Part shown: one piece after another, positions 1 to 8,222 of the stretch
Layout of the letters: every line of letters starts with the position of its first letter
How positions within the stretch are numbered: position 1 is the stretch's first letter
From: Treponema sp. UBA792
Lineage (GTDB): Bacteria > Spirochaetota > Spirochaetia > Treponematales > Treponemataceae
DNA length: 46,233 bases
NCBI GenBank assembly: GCA_002296965.1
Contig: DBIW01000014.1
Location: forward strand, 1-46,233
Reading direction: 5' to 3'
Notes under the pieces: generated by a model
Told to the model about the DNA's origin: nothing
What the model saw: the letters and a program-made list of their open reading frames with translations, nothing else
Databases searched by the model: none
Program-made: the position numbers and the translations under genes

Positions 1-91
1 AGATTAACAAAAACTATTGACATATTGATTTCCGCGAATTCCGGGAATTGCCGGAGCTGTCTGAATTCTGTCCTGCGTGAATCAGGTTTTG

Positions 92-646
92 TCAGAATTC
101 GGCGCTGCTAAGCCAGACGGAAAGGGCTTTTTTTGTGGAATCAAAGGCAATCGGCAGTTTTTCTATGTCGGCCGCACAGGTGATTCTGTGGCTCTGGAAT
201 CCCAGCACCTCCGTTTTCTGTCCGTTCAGTTTTTTTATCAGGGAAGGTATCGAGTCCGTCCTGTCGGAAGGCCTTGCCGTAAAGAATATGTCGCAGGTCT
301 TATAAGTTATGTTCTTGTAGCGGTAAGTGTTGGGATCCGAGCAGAGATATTTTATTCCGGTCACGGTTTCTCCTGTCTCCTCGCGGCATTCGCGTTCTGC
401 GGCGTTCTCCGCACTCTCGTCGGCATCTACGAATCCGCCCGGAATCGCGATGAATCCTTTCCGCGGTTCCTTCGCCCGTACTTCAAACAGGACATTATGC
501 TCCCTGTCGGCGATTATGACGCCTACGGCCGCCGCCACATTGCAGTAAAGGTCAAATCCGCAGTCAGGGCAGGTCCATTTTCTGTCGTTGTGATTGATGA
601 TGTTTTTTCCTCCGCACATAGGGCAGAGATTGAAGCTGTTGTCCAT
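92..646 (-). CDS. NUDIX hydrolase with N-terminal zinc ribbon
   Basis: Predicted NUDIX pyrophosphohydrolase of 184 residues, probably cytosolic. Four cysteines (C8, C11, C26, C29) form a zinc ribbon of the kind seen at the front of NADH pyrophosphatase-type enzymes. The NUDIX box spans residues 71-93, with G71, E77 and the core R85-E86...E89-E90 all present, so metal-dependent hydrolysis of a nucleoside diphosphate derivative is expected; the substrate cannot be read from the sequence. The start is supported by a GGAGGA site just upstream. It lies 22 bases after the ECF fusion gene on the same strand, so the two are probably co-transcribed. Family assignment is firm; substrate is unknown. Confidence 0.9.
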   Translation of the reverse strand: MDNSFNLCPMCGGKNIINHNDRKWTCPDCGFDLYCNVAAAVGVIIADREHNVLFEVRAKEPRKGFIAIPGGFVDADESAENAAERECREETGETVTGIKYLCSDPNTYRYKNITYKTCDIFFTARPSDRTDSIPSLIKKLNGQKTEVLGFQSHRITCAADIEKLPIAFDSTKKALSVWLSSAEF

Positions 647-668
647 TTTTCCTCCGGTATAATTTGTT

Positions 669-2807
669 TTATCTGAATGCGCGTATTGTCATCGCATCCG
701 CAAGAATTTCGGAACGCTTTATTGTACGCAGAATCAGCGGAACGGCAAGCGGAACAGCCGCCTTTATCCTTGCGAATTTTCCTTTCTTTCCGTCAAGTCC
801 GCCGCGCACAATCTGCGTTTTCAGAATCGAGGCAGCCTCCTTTACAAGCAGCGGAATGAATCTGAATATTATCTCAAGGATTATCACAAGATAGCGTACA
901 GGAATTCCAAGCGCGGCAAGCGGCCTGAGGACTGAAGAGACTCCGTCCGTAAGCTCCTGCTCCTGTGTGGATGCCGAGAATGCGCTTATGCATCCGACCG
1001 CAGCCGCCGTCCTGAGAATCGTGGACAGACACAGCAGAAGTTTGGACGGCGTGACGGTGAACCATCTCCATTCCGTGAGCATCCGTTCTCCCGGTGCCGC
1101 CGGCGCGAAGATAATCTGGAACACGCTGAAAATCAGCAGAAACGGAAGAAGCTTCAGAAGCGCGCGCGTAAGTTTTCTGAGCGGAAAACCGGCTGTGACA
1201 CAATAGACGGCCGAAACCGCCGTCATGACTGCGCAAAGACGGACCGGCCGTACCGCAAGCGACACCGAGAACAGCGCGAGAAAAAGCAGAATTTTCAGGA
1301 CGGAAGGAATTTTCGTGACGGGAGAACAATTCCCATTCTTTGCTGCGGATGACTCCGAGAATTTCCGCAGCGATTCAAGGATTTTTACCGACGGTGACGG
1401 AGAGACAGGTCTCATTCCTTGGCGGAATTCCTGTTTTTTCGGATTTTCCTGGGCAGGCCGGAGCGTGTCCAGCACGATTCTTCCGTTCTGGAGCACAATC
1501 TCGCGGTCGGAGAATGAGGCTTCGTCCCTTCTGTGCGTGCTGAAAATGACCGTTTTTCCGCTGTCCGCAAGTTTTCTCATCATGCTCATCACCCGGATTC
1601 TGTTTTTTCCGTCAAGTCCGGCGGTCGGTTCATCAAACATTATTATTTCCGGATTCATAGAAAGAATTCCCGCTACCGAGAGGCGTCTCTGCTCGCCGCC
1701 AGAAAGACAGAATGTCTGTCTTCCGCCGAATTCATCATAAGGCAGGGAGACTTCTTCCATCGCGGATTTTACGGATTCGACAAGTCTTTTTCCGGAAAGC
1801 CCTGTGTTGCGGGCGCCGAATGCCACGTCGTCCGCGGCGAATGTCTCGAAAAGCGCGGCGCGGCTGTTCTGTCTTGCAAGCAGCGGACGCGACGAGGCCA
1901 TGACCGAGCCTTTCTGACATCCGGTCAGCCCGGCGGCAAGTTCCAGAAGCGTGGATTTTCCTGAGCCGGATGCTCCTGTAAGGGCGGTCAGTGTTCCCGG
2001 ATAAAAAGCCGCATCCGTTCCGCTGATTCCATGAATTCCGTCGTATGAATATTCCGCGGCGCAAAAGACAAGGGACGGCTCTGATTTGAATTTATGCGCA
2101 TTCAGCGTCCTTTCGGCAGGAGCAAGCGGCGTTCCGTCAACTTTTTCTCTCAGCTCATCAGATTTCAGGAATTCCTGTGTTCTGCCGTAATATACAAGTT
2201 TTCCTTTTTCAATCAGAATCGTATTGTCCGTCTCGGCCACGGCTTCAAGGTCATGAGTTATGTGGATTATCGTGTTTCCGCATCCGTGCCAGTATCTGAG
2301 AAAACTGAAAATCTCCGCGCGTGATTCCGGATCCATCATCGAGACCGCCTCGTCAAGAATCATTATCCTAGGGCGCATCGCGATTATTCCGCTGAATGCC
2401 GTCTTCTGCTGCTGCCCCGATGAAAGCGCGGATGTCGGTGACTGCGCGCGGTCAAGAATTCCTGTGATTCCCAGGCTTTCGATTGTTCTCAGCTCCACTT
2501 CCGCGGCGGAAAGTCCGAGGTTTTTCGGACCGAATTCCGTGTCCTTTGCGACAGTTCCACGCACAATCTGGTCGTCCGGCGACTGGAGAACCATCGATGT
2601 AAGGCAGTTTTCCTGAATTTCGACAGTTCCGCTGTCCGGTTCAAGAAGTCCGCATATTATTTTCGCCATGGTGCTTTTTCCGCTGCCGTTTGTTCCTGCG
2701 ACGGCGGTGTATGAGCCTTTTTCAATTTCAAAGGAAATGTCGTCAAGTGTTTTTCTGTCCGCTCCCGGATAGGTGAAGCTGATGTGTTTTACAGAAAGAA
2801 AACCCAT
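669..2807 (-). CDS. Single-chain ECF transporter energy-coupling module (EcfA-EcfA'-EcfT fusion)
   Basis: One 712-residue protein carries all three parts of an energy-coupling factor transporter. ATPase 1 has Walker A near residues 38-45, signature LSSGQQQK at 128-135 and Walker B with LDEAVSMMD ending near 159. ATPase 2 has Walker A GASGSGKS near 278-285, signature LSGGEQRR near 368-375 and Walker B FDEPTAGLD ending near 399. From about residue 505 a hydrophobic T domain follows, ending with two short arginine motifs (VRG near 667, IRA near 708) that match the coupling motifs of EcfT. The subunits are normally separate proteins or an A-A' pair. No substrate-binding S protein lies next to it, so the substrate (vitamin or metal) is unknown. 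I chose ATG 2807 over an upstream TTG at 2843 because the TTG overlaps the likely -35 hexamer and ATPase homology starts right after 2807. Confidence 0.9.
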   Translation of the reverse strand: MGFLSVKHISFTYPGADRKTLDDISFEIEKGSYTAVAGTNGSGKSTMAKIICGLLEPDSGTVEIQENCLTSMVLQSPDDQIVRGTVAKDTEFGPKNLGLSAAEVELRTIESLGITGILDRAQSPTSALSSGQQQKTAFSGIIAMRPRIMILDEAVSMMDPESRAEIFSFLRYWHGCGNTIIHITHDLEAVAETDNTILIEKGKLVYYGRTQEFLKSDELREKVDGTPLAPAERTLNAHKFKSEPSLVFCAAEYSYDGIHGISGTDAAFYPGTLTALTGASGSGKSTLLELAAGLTGCQKGSVMASSRPLLARQNSRAALFETFAADDVAFGARNTGLSGKRLVESVKSAMEEVSLPYDEFGGRQTFCLSGGEQRRLSVAGILSMNPEIIMFDEPTAGLDGKNRIRVMSMMRKLADSGKTVIFSTHRRDEASFSDREIVLQNGRIVLDTLRPAQENPKKQEFRQGMRPVSPSPSVKILESLRKFSESSAAKNGNCSPVTKIPSVLKILLFLALFSVSLAVRPVRLCAVMTAVSAVYCVTAGFPLRKLTRALLKLLPFLLIFSVFQIIFAPAAPGERMLTEWRWFTVTPSKLLLCLSTILRTAAAVGCISAFSASTQEQELTDGVSSVLRPLAALGIPVRYLVIILEIIFRFIPLLVKEAASILKTQIVRGGLDGKKGKFARIKAAVPLAVPLILRTIKRSEILADAMTIRAFR

Positions 2808-2814
2808 GCGACCG

Positions 2815-2843
2815 ATTCTACCAGAATTCACGGGAAATTCCAA
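2815..2843 (-). promoter_or_regulatory. Promoter of the ECF fusion gene, leaderless layout
   Basis: On the minus strand, TTGGAA (2843-2838), 17 bases, TAGAAT (2820-2815), then 7 bases to the ATG at 2807. There is no Shine-Dalgarno sequence in between, so the transcript is expected to begin at or next to the start codon. Confidence 0.55.
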
Positions 2844-2893
2844 ATGAGCATTGTGCGAGCCTGCGGATAAAGCGTCAATTCATATCGTTGAAA

Positions 2894-2922
2894 TTGAATA
2901 TAAAGAAGACCTGTGTTATCAT
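2894..2922 (+). promoter_or_regulatory. Sigma-70-type promoter for the chemotaxis receptor
   Basis: TTGAAT (2894-2899), 17-base spacer, TATCAT (2917-2922). It lies 57 bases before the receptor start and is divergent from the ECF gene promoter. No sigma-28 motif was recognised here. Confidence 0.5.
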
Positions 2923-2944
2923 TATGCGATTTTATTTTATTCAT

Positions 2945-2963
2945 AAATTCGCGTTGCGAATTT
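2945..2963 (+). repeat. 8-bp hairpin just upstream of the receptor ribosome binding site
   Basis: AAATTCGC (2945-2952) and GCGAATTT (2956-2963) pair perfectly across a 3-base loop. The hairpin ends 7 bases before the GGAGG at 2971-2975, so it sits in the 5' untranslated region of the receptor mRNA. There is no T tract after it, which argues against a terminator. Confidence 0.55.
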
Positions 2964-2979
2964 GTTTCTTGGAGGAATT

Positions 2980-4875
2980 ATGTCAGCATTTGCGGTTTAT
3001 TCTGCACTTTTTGTTCCCAGTTCATTTGTCGGTGTAATCCTTTTGAGTTGGATTCAGAAATTCTATCTTCAGGGGCAGCCAGAAGGCTACATTAAAGGAC
3101 TTCCGATAACTCTCGGTGTTACGGTCGGTCTTTGTGTCATTGTCATGATTATTGCCGGCCGTTGTCTTGCGCCTTTTGACGATATTCTCAGAAAAATTGA
3201 GCGGACCGGAGACGAGCCGACCGATGAGGACAGGAAAATTGCGCTTGACTCAATCAAGAAGATAAAACTTGTCACAATTGTGTTTACAGTGATAGGATTT
3301 GTGTTCGGAAACCTGATTACGATGTTCATTTCAATCGCAAAAGGCTCGATTCCGCTTGAGGGGTCACGCGTGATTTTTGCGGTCATTCATTCCGTGTCGT
3401 TCGGCGGACTCGCCACTTTCTACACAATAAATCTGATGGATTTCTTTCTTGCAAAAAAACGCGCGCTCCTGAAAATCCGCAAAATCGACGGAGACAGCTC
3501 GTCCGGAAAAATCAGCTCGACAATCGCCTATATGGTCACGATAAATGTGCTTTGCGTCGCTTCCACCGTGGCAATGGTCCCGTTCCATCTTGTGCGCGAC
3601 GGTTCGGTTCAGCTGGCGGAGAATCCGTTCTCATTCTATCTGAGTCACACGCTGCTCGTGTTCGGAATTACGGAGATTCTGTGTTTTGTTCCCATTTACA
3701 TGATTCTTCACGGACTCAGAACCAGGCTTGCGGACAATTCGGCAAAAATAATGGACATCGCGGCAAAAGGCGACCTTGTCAGCAGAATCGACATAACTGT
3801 TACGGATGATTTCGGCCTCCTCACCACAGCCGTGAACACCCTTATGGAGCATCTTTCCGAAATCATAGGAGGAGTCAGAAGCGAGACGGAGTCGGTATCG
3901 AATTCCGCCGGAATTCTTACCGATGTCGTGAATTCATCTGTTTCTGCTCTGAATCAGATGTCTGGCTCCTTTACCAGAATTCTTGAGGAGGAGGACAAAC
4001 AGAACGGAATGATTCTTGATGTGAGCCGCGACATCGAAGGACTGAAGAAAGGTTCCGGCGAGCTTATGGAATTCATGGTGTCGCAGAGTTCCGCCATGCA
4101 GGAAAATTCGGCGTCGATAACGGAAATGGCCGAGAACATAAAATCTGTCGCGAACATGACTAAAAAGGCCGAGGAGCTTTCGGCCGTCCTTTCGGAGACG
4201 AGTGGTCAGGGAAACAGCCTTGTCACCCAGGCGGTGAATTCGATTACCGAAATTCAACATGCATCCCAGGAAGTCCAGTCCATAATCAAGGTGATGCAGA
4301 ACATCGCCTATCAGACGAATCTTCTTTCGATGAACGCCGCGATTGAGGCCGCGCACGCAGGCGATGTGGGCGCAGGATTTGCCGTTGTCGCCAATGAGGT
4401 CCGGTCGCTTGCCGCGTCATCATCCGCAAGTGCAAAGGATATTCAGGGACACATAAAGACGATGGTTGAAAAAATAGACGGCGGAGTTCAGGCAATATCG
4501 CAGGCCGGAGATGCTTTCCGCAGAATCGAGGCGTGTGTCCAGCAGAACAAGGAGCTTGTGCAGACGCTCTTCAGCGCCATGGAGGAGCAGCGTTCCGGCG
4601 CGGAGGACAATATGCGCGTCACGAATTCTGTCTCCGAGTCGCTTGTAAAGGCGAATATGCTTGCGAAGCAGCAGAGTGAATTTGCCGATAAGGTCCGCAG
4701 CGCCATGGATAAAGTCGTCGGAATAACGGAAGAAGTCTCTTCGGTGATAAAGGAAGGTGAGCAGGCCGCACAGAATCTTACTGATTCCGTCACGATGGTT
4801 GCGGAGACGGCTTCGGACAATAAGGTTGCTGTCGAGAAGATGACGAAGCACATTTCCGTGTTCAAGGTGGATTGA
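2980..4875 (+). CDS. Methyl-accepting chemotaxis protein with six membrane helices
   Basis: Chemoreceptor of 631 residues. Six hydrophobic segments lie near residues 8-24, 42-60, 97-118, 131-157, 181-202 and 222-244, with no large periplasmic ligand domain between them. A HAMP-like stretch follows from about 245 to 300, then a long methyl-accepting coiled coil whose conserved hairpin tip lies near 440-475 (NIAYQTNLLSMNAAIEAAHAG). The tip should dock with CheA and CheW at the inner membrane. Stimulus is unknown; it may be sensed inside the membrane or indirectly. The start is the ATG at 2980, preceded by GGAGG at 2971-2975; a TTG in frame at 2962 lies before that site and is rejected. The next genes on this strand encode an amino-acid importer with its own promoter, so a functional link is possible but unproven. 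Confidence 0.93.
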   Translation: MSAFAVYSALFVPSSFVGVILLSWIQKFYLQGQPEGYIKGLPITLGVTVGLCVIVMIIAGRCLAPFDDILRKIERTGDEPTDEDRKIALDSIKKIKLVTIVFTVIGFVFGNLITMFISIAKGSIPLEGSRVIFAVIHSVSFGGLATFYTINLMDFFLAKKRALLKIRKIDGDSSSGKISSTIAYMVTINVLCVASTVAMVPFHLVRDGSVQLAENPFSFYLSHTLLVFGITEILCFVPIYMILHGLRTRLADNSAKIMDIAAKGDLVSRIDITVTDDFGLLTTAVNTLMEHLSEIIGGVRSETESVSNSAGILTDVVNSSVSALNQMSGSFTRILEEEDKQNGMILDVSRDIEGLKKGSGELMEFMVSQSSAMQENSASITEMAENIKSVANMTKKAEELSAVLSETSGQGNSLVTQAVNSITEIQHASQEVQSIIKVMQNIAYQTNLLSMNAAIEAAHAGDVGAGFAVVANEVRSLAASSSASAKDIQGHIKTMVEKIDGGVQAISQAGDAFRRIEACVQQNKELVQTLFSAMEEQRSGAEDNMRVTNSVSESLVKANMLAKQQSEFADKVRSAMDKVVGITEEVSSVIKEGEQAAQNLTDSVTMVAETASDNKVAVEKMTKHISVFKVD

Positions 4876-4910
4876 CTTTACGCCCGGAATCCGGTCCGCG
4901 CAGTCCGCAA

Positions 4911-4939
4911 TTGACAGCGTTTTTGTAATCCACTAATTT
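4911..4939 (+). promoter_or_regulatory. Promoter of the amino-acid ABC transporter operon
   Basis: TTGACA (4911-4916), 17-base spacer, TAATTT (4934-4939). The same pair of hexamers with the same spacing recurs at 8190-8218. Confidence 0.55.
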
Positions 4940-5003
4940 TAACGGACAGCTGCCGTGTGTCTTGCGCGCGGCGGCTGTTCAGTCGTTTTTTCAGGTAAAT
5001 ATT

Positions 5004-5666
5004 TTGGACTATGAATTTATAAAACAGGTGATGCCGCTTTATGTCGGGGCGGCTGGACTTACGTTAAAAATTGCGGCGGCGGGAATTCTCCTTTCGTTTC
5101 TGCTGGGACTTGTCTGTGCGCTTGTAAAATACGAGCGGATTCCGGTTCTCTCCGGCATTGTTCATGTCTACATTGAGCTTTCGCGCAATACGCCGCTTCT
5201 TATCCAGCTGTTTTTCCTTTATTTTGCCTTTCCGCGGATGGGGCTTAAGCTGTCGTCGCTTCAGTGCTGTGTAATCGGCATGACCTTTTTGGGCGGAAGC
5301 TACATGGCGGAGACTTTCCGCAGCGCGCTGGATTCGATTTCTCCGGTTCAGATTGAAAGCGCGCAGTGTATCGGTCTGAGGCGTGCCCAGATTCTCCGTT
5401 TCGTCATTTTTCCTCAGGCGGCCGCCGTCTCTGTTCCCGGAATTTGCGCCAACATAATGTTTTTGATAAAGGAGACTTCGGTTTTCAGCGCAGTCGCCGT
5501 AGCTGACCTTATGTACGTGGCAAAGGACCTTATCGGACTTTACTACAAGACCGAGGAGGCGCTGTTTCTTCTTGTGATTGCATATTTTGTTCTGCTTCTT
5601 CCGGTCACGGTTCTGGCCGGTCTTGCGGAGAGGAGGCTGCGTTATGCCCAGTTCGGCGGCCGGTAG
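5004..5666 (+). CDS. Amino-acid ABC transporter permease (HisM/GlnP type), first subunit
   Basis: Inner-membrane permease of about 220 residues in the polar amino-acid uptake family. It has about five hydrophobic helices and the cytoplasmic EAA loop near residues 117-139 (ESAQCIGL...), which contacts the ATPase. The start is uncertain. TTG 5004 puts an AGGT site 8 bases upstream and gives the family-typical N-terminus (DYEFIKQVMPLY); a TTG at 4962 would add 14 residues that do not look like the family. The gene overlaps the next permease by 23 bases. With the second permease, ATPase and binding protein it makes a complete importer, probably for cysteine or a related amino acid (see the binding protein). 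Confidence 0.88.
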   Translation: MDYEFIKQVMPLYVGAAGLTLKIAAAGILLSFLLGLVCALVKYERIPVLSGIVHVYIELSRNTPLLIQLFFLYFAFPRMGLKLSSLQCCVIGMTFLGGSYMAETFRSALDSISPVQIESAQCIGLRRAQILRFVIFPQAAAVSVPGICANIMFLIKETSVFSAVAVADLMYVAKDLIGLYYKTEEALFLLVIAYFVLLLPVTVLAGLAERRLRYAQFGGR

Positions 5667-6360
5667 CGTGTCAATTCTGGCTGCGCTTGAGCAGTCGTTC
5701 AGCGTGCTTTTTATGGGACGGAATTTTGTCCGCCTTCTCGGAGGCCTTTGGGTTACCGTATGGATTGCGCTTGTTTCCGTGGCCTTTTCCGTTGTGCTTG
5801 GAATTCTTTTCGGAATTCTGATGACACGGAAAAGCCGTATAATCCGCGCGCTGTGCAGGGTTTATCTTGAGTTCATGCGGATAATGCCGCAGCTTGTCCT
5901 GCTTTTTATCGCATACTACGGGCTTTCGCGTATGTTCGGACTGGAGCTTTCCGGAGAAGCCGCATCTATAATCGTGTTCACTTTGTGGGGAACCGCAGAA
6001 ATGGGCGATCTTGTGCGCGGCGCTCTGGAGTCAGTTCCGCGTCATCAGTATGAAAGCGCTATGGCTTTGGGACTTACGGACAGACAGGTTTTCTTTTCGG
6101 TGATAATTCCGCAGACGGTCAGAAGCCTGATTCCGCTTTCCATGAATCTGATAACGCGCATGATAAAGACAACCTCCCTTGTTGTTTTTGTCGGGGTGAT
6201 TGAGGTTGTGAAAATCGGGCAGCAGATAATTGAAGCCAACAGGATAAAGGTGCCGACAGCCTCAATCGCCGTTTATCTGGTCATATTTTTTATGTATTTT
6301 ATTGTCTGCCGGGTGCTTTCCGCTCTTGCCGGATTCATAGAGAAAAAACAGAAATCATAG
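5644..6360 (+). CDS. Amino-acid ABC transporter permease, second subunit
   Basis: Second inner-membrane permease of the importer, 238 residues, of the same HisM/GlnP family. The EAA loop is near residues 137-160 (ESAMALGL...IIPQ). The ATG at 5644 is chosen because GAGAGGAGG lies just before it. This start overlaps the end of the first permease by 23 bases, which suggests translational coupling and a 1:1 heterodimer. An upstream in-frame TTG at 5578 would add sequence read from inside the first permease gene and has no ribosome site. Confidence 0.9.
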   Translation: MPSSAAGSVSILAALEQSFSVLFMGRNFVRLLGGLWVTVWIALVSVAFSVVLGILFGILMTRKSRIIRALCRVYLEFMRIMPQLVLLFIAYYGLSRMFGLELSGEAASIIVFTLWGTAEMGDLVRGALESVPRHQYESAMALGLTDRQVFFSVIIPQTVRSLIPLSMNLITRMIKTTSLVVFVGVIEVVKIGQQIIEANRIKVPTASIAVYLVIFFMYFIVCRVLSALAGFIEKKQKS

Positions 6361-6370
6361 AGGAAAATTT

Positions 6371-7114
6371 ATGCCGCTTTTGGAAATACAGAATATCAGA
6401 AAATTCTACGACGGAAACGAGATTCTCAAGAACATATCGTTCAGCGTGAGGAAAGGCGAGGTGATTGTGATTCTCGGTCCTTCCGGCTGCGGAAAGAGCA
6501 CGCTTCTCCGCTGCATCAACGGACTGGAGTCGGTTCAGGAAGGAAAAATTCTCCTTTCGGGCGAGACAATCAGCAACAGAAAGAAGGATATGTATCTTGT
6601 GCGCCAGAAAATAGGAATGGTTTTCCAGAGTTACGATCTTTTTCCCCATCTTAATGTGATGAGGAACATTCTGCTTGGTCCGATGAAGGCGCAGGGACGC
6701 TCAAAGGATGATGTTCAGGCCGAGGCGATGCAGTGGCTTGCGAGAGTGGGGCTTTCTGACAAGGCGGATGCGTTTCCACGTCAGCTTTCGGGCGGACAGA
6801 AGCAGCGTGTCGCCATTGTCCGCGCTTTGTGTATGCATCCGGAGATAATGCTTTTTGACGAGGTGACTGCGGCCCTTGACCCGGAGATGGTGCGCGAGGT
6901 TCTTGACGTGATGATGGGGCTTGCCAAGGACGGAAAGACGATGCTTATAGTTACACATCAGATGGCTTTTGCAAGGGCTGTCGCGGACAGGGTGATTTTT
7001 ATGGATTCCGGCGAGATAGTTGAGCAGGCGGCGCCAGGCCAGTTTTTCGGAAATCCTCAGACTCAGCGGGCAAAGGCTTTTCTGGAAAGCTTTGAATTTG
7101 AAAGCCGGCATTAA
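6371..7114 (+). CDS. Amino-acid ABC transporter ATPase (GlnQ/HisP type)
   Basis: Cytosolic ATPase subunit of 247 residues that energises the two permeases encoded just before it. Walker A is at 36-44 (GPSGCGKST), the Q-loop at Q86, the signature LSGGQ at 139-143, Walker B at 159-170 and the switch histidine at H196. After Walker B the usual DEPTSALD reads DEVTAALD, a mild substitution of the proline that leaves the catalytic glutamate in place. GAGGAAAA precedes the ATG 10 bases after the second permease stop. The binding protein follows after 213 bases under its own promoter. Confidence 0.94.
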   Translation: MPLLEIQNIRKFYDGNEILKNISFSVRKGEVIVILGPSGCGKSTLLRCINGLESVQEGKILLSGETISNRKKDMYLVRQKIGMVFQSYDLFPHLNVMRNILLGPMKAQGRSKDDVQAEAMQWLARVGLSDKADAFPRQLSGGQKQRVAIVRALCMHPEIMLFDEVTAALDPEMVREVLDVMMGLAKDGKTMLIVTHQMAFARAVADRVIFMDSGEIVEQAAPGQFFGNPQTQRAKAFLESFEFESRH

Positions 7115-7257
7115 TTGAGAATGGCTAAATTATTACCGTCTGTGATGCGGTTTTTCCAGCCCGGACATTAGGGGCGGCTTGCCGTTGCCGCAGGCAATGA
7201 GCGTGAGCGAACCCCGTTTGGCCGGATAAGCTCCACGAAAAAAACATATAAAACCTA
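7115..7257 (+). other. Structured spacer between ATPase and binding protein genes
   Basis: This non-coding stretch contains G+C-rich inverted segments, for example TTGCC and GGCAA either side of a 9-base loop near 7179-7197, and GGGG and CCCC further apart. No clean T tract follows, so I cannot call a terminator. It may attenuate read-through, leaving the binding protein mainly under its own promoter. Confidence 0.3.
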
Positions 7258-7287
7258 TTGATTAACTAGGTAAAAAGAGGTTATAAC
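7258..7287 (+). promoter_or_regulatory. Promoter of the amino-acid binding protein gene
   Basis: TTGATT (7258-7263), 18-base spacer, TATAAC (7282-7287), 40 bases before the start codon. A separate promoter for the binding protein would allow its usual excess over the membrane subunits. Confidence 0.5.
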
Positions 7288-7327
7288 ATTCCCATCGTTT
7301 GAGAATAAAAGATTTTTGGAGGATGTC

Positions 7328-8158
7328 ATGAAAAAATCATTTGTCAGAATAACTGCCGGGCTGATTCTTGCCTTCGTCGCAGTTCCAGTTTTCGCAAAAA
7401 GGAATCCGAACGGCCGGACTGTCGCTGAAATTAAAAAAAGCGGAACCGTCAGAATTGCGGTTTTCAGCGACAAGAAACCGTTTGGCTATGTCGATGAGTA
7501 CGGCGAATATCAGGGGTATGATGTGTATTTTGCTAGACGGATTGCAAAGGATCTTGGCGTAAAAGTAAAATACGTTCCGGTCGAGGCCGCCGCAAGGGTC
7601 GAGGTTCTTGCCACGGGAAAAGTGGACATTGTCCTTGCGAATTTTACGAAAACGCCGGAACGCGCGGAAAAAGTCGATTTCGCGCTCCCCTATATGAAGG
7701 TCGCACTCGGTGTCGTTTCTCCGGAGAAAAATCTGGTGACAAAGCCGGAGGATCTTTTTGGCAGGACTCTGATAATCAGCAAGGGAACCACAGCCGAGAC
7801 TTATTTTATGGAAAATTATCCGCAGGTTAAGCTGCTGAAATTTGACCAGTACAGCGAGGCTTACAACGCTCTTCTTGACGGCCGCGGAGACGGACTTTCC
7901 ACCGACAACACGGAGGTTCTCGCCTGGGCGATTGAAAATCCCGGCTACAAGGTCGGAATTGAGTCTCTTGGAAGTCTAGATGTGATTGCTCCGGCTGTCA
8001 AAAAGGGAAACACGGATCTTTTGAACTGGCTGAACGACGAGATAGAGTCGCTTGCCGCGGAGAATTTTTTCCATGCGGACTATGAGGCGACGCTCCGTCC
8101 TGTTTATGGCGCCGCCGCCGACGCTGACAATCTTGTAGTTGAGGGTGGAAAATTCTGA
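7328..8158 (+). CDS. Periplasmic amino-acid binding protein, CjaA/cysteine-binding type
   Basis: Family 3 solute-binding protein of 276 residues. The N-terminus (MKKSFVRITAGLILAFVAV...VFA) is a signal peptide with a probable cleavage after A24; no lipobox cysteine is present. Long stretches resemble, from memory, the Campylobacter CjaA cysteine-binding protein, including FGYVDE near 55, VDIVLANFT near 101, ERAEKVDFALPYMKVALGV, KGTTAET and the end VVEGGK. Cysteine is therefore the best substrate guess; aspartate/glutamate-type relatives remain possible. Start ATG 7328 has GGAGG six bases upstream; the in-frame TTG at 7316 lies before that site. It completes the importer formed by the three preceding genes. 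Confidence 0.9.
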   Translation: MKKSFVRITAGLILAFVAVPVFAKRNPNGRTVAEIKKSGTVRIAVFSDKKPFGYVDEYGEYQGYDVYFARRIAKDLGVKVKYVPVEAAARVEVLATGKVDIVLANFTKTPERAEKVDFALPYMKVALGVVSPEKNLVTKPEDLFGRTLIISKGTTAETYFMENYPQVKLLKFDQYSEAYNALLDGRGDGLSTDNTEVLAWAIENPGYKVGIESLGSLDVIAPAVKKGNTDLLNWLNDEIESLAAENFFHADYEATLRPVYGAAADADNLVVEGGKF

Positions 8159-8189
8159 AACTATTTTTCAAAAAAAAATGTTTTTCCTA

Positions 8190-8218
8190 TTGACATATTT
8201 TTTATAATACGGTAATTT
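8190..8218 (+). promoter_or_regulatory. Promoter of the structured leader upstream of the aldo/keto reductase
   Basis: TTGACA (8190-8195), 17-base spacer, TAATTT (8213-8218). It matches the promoter at 4911-4939 in both hexamers and spacing. Transcription would begin near 8225. Confidence 0.55.
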
Positions 8219-8222
8219 ATAG

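Noticed and set aside
17..22. TTGACA as a promoter at the window edge
   Set aside because: No matching -10 hexamer lies 16-18 bases downstream.
77..676. Long plus-strand frame opposite the NUDIX gene
   Set aside because: It is antisense to a clear NUDIX gene, has no family similarity and no ribosome site; the same holds for the 207-residue frame opposite the cNMP regulator (20682-21305) and others.
2808..2843. Longer N-terminus for the ECF fusion protein
   Set aside because: The TTG at 2843 overlaps the probable -35 hexamer and has no ribosome site; ATPase homology starts after 2807.
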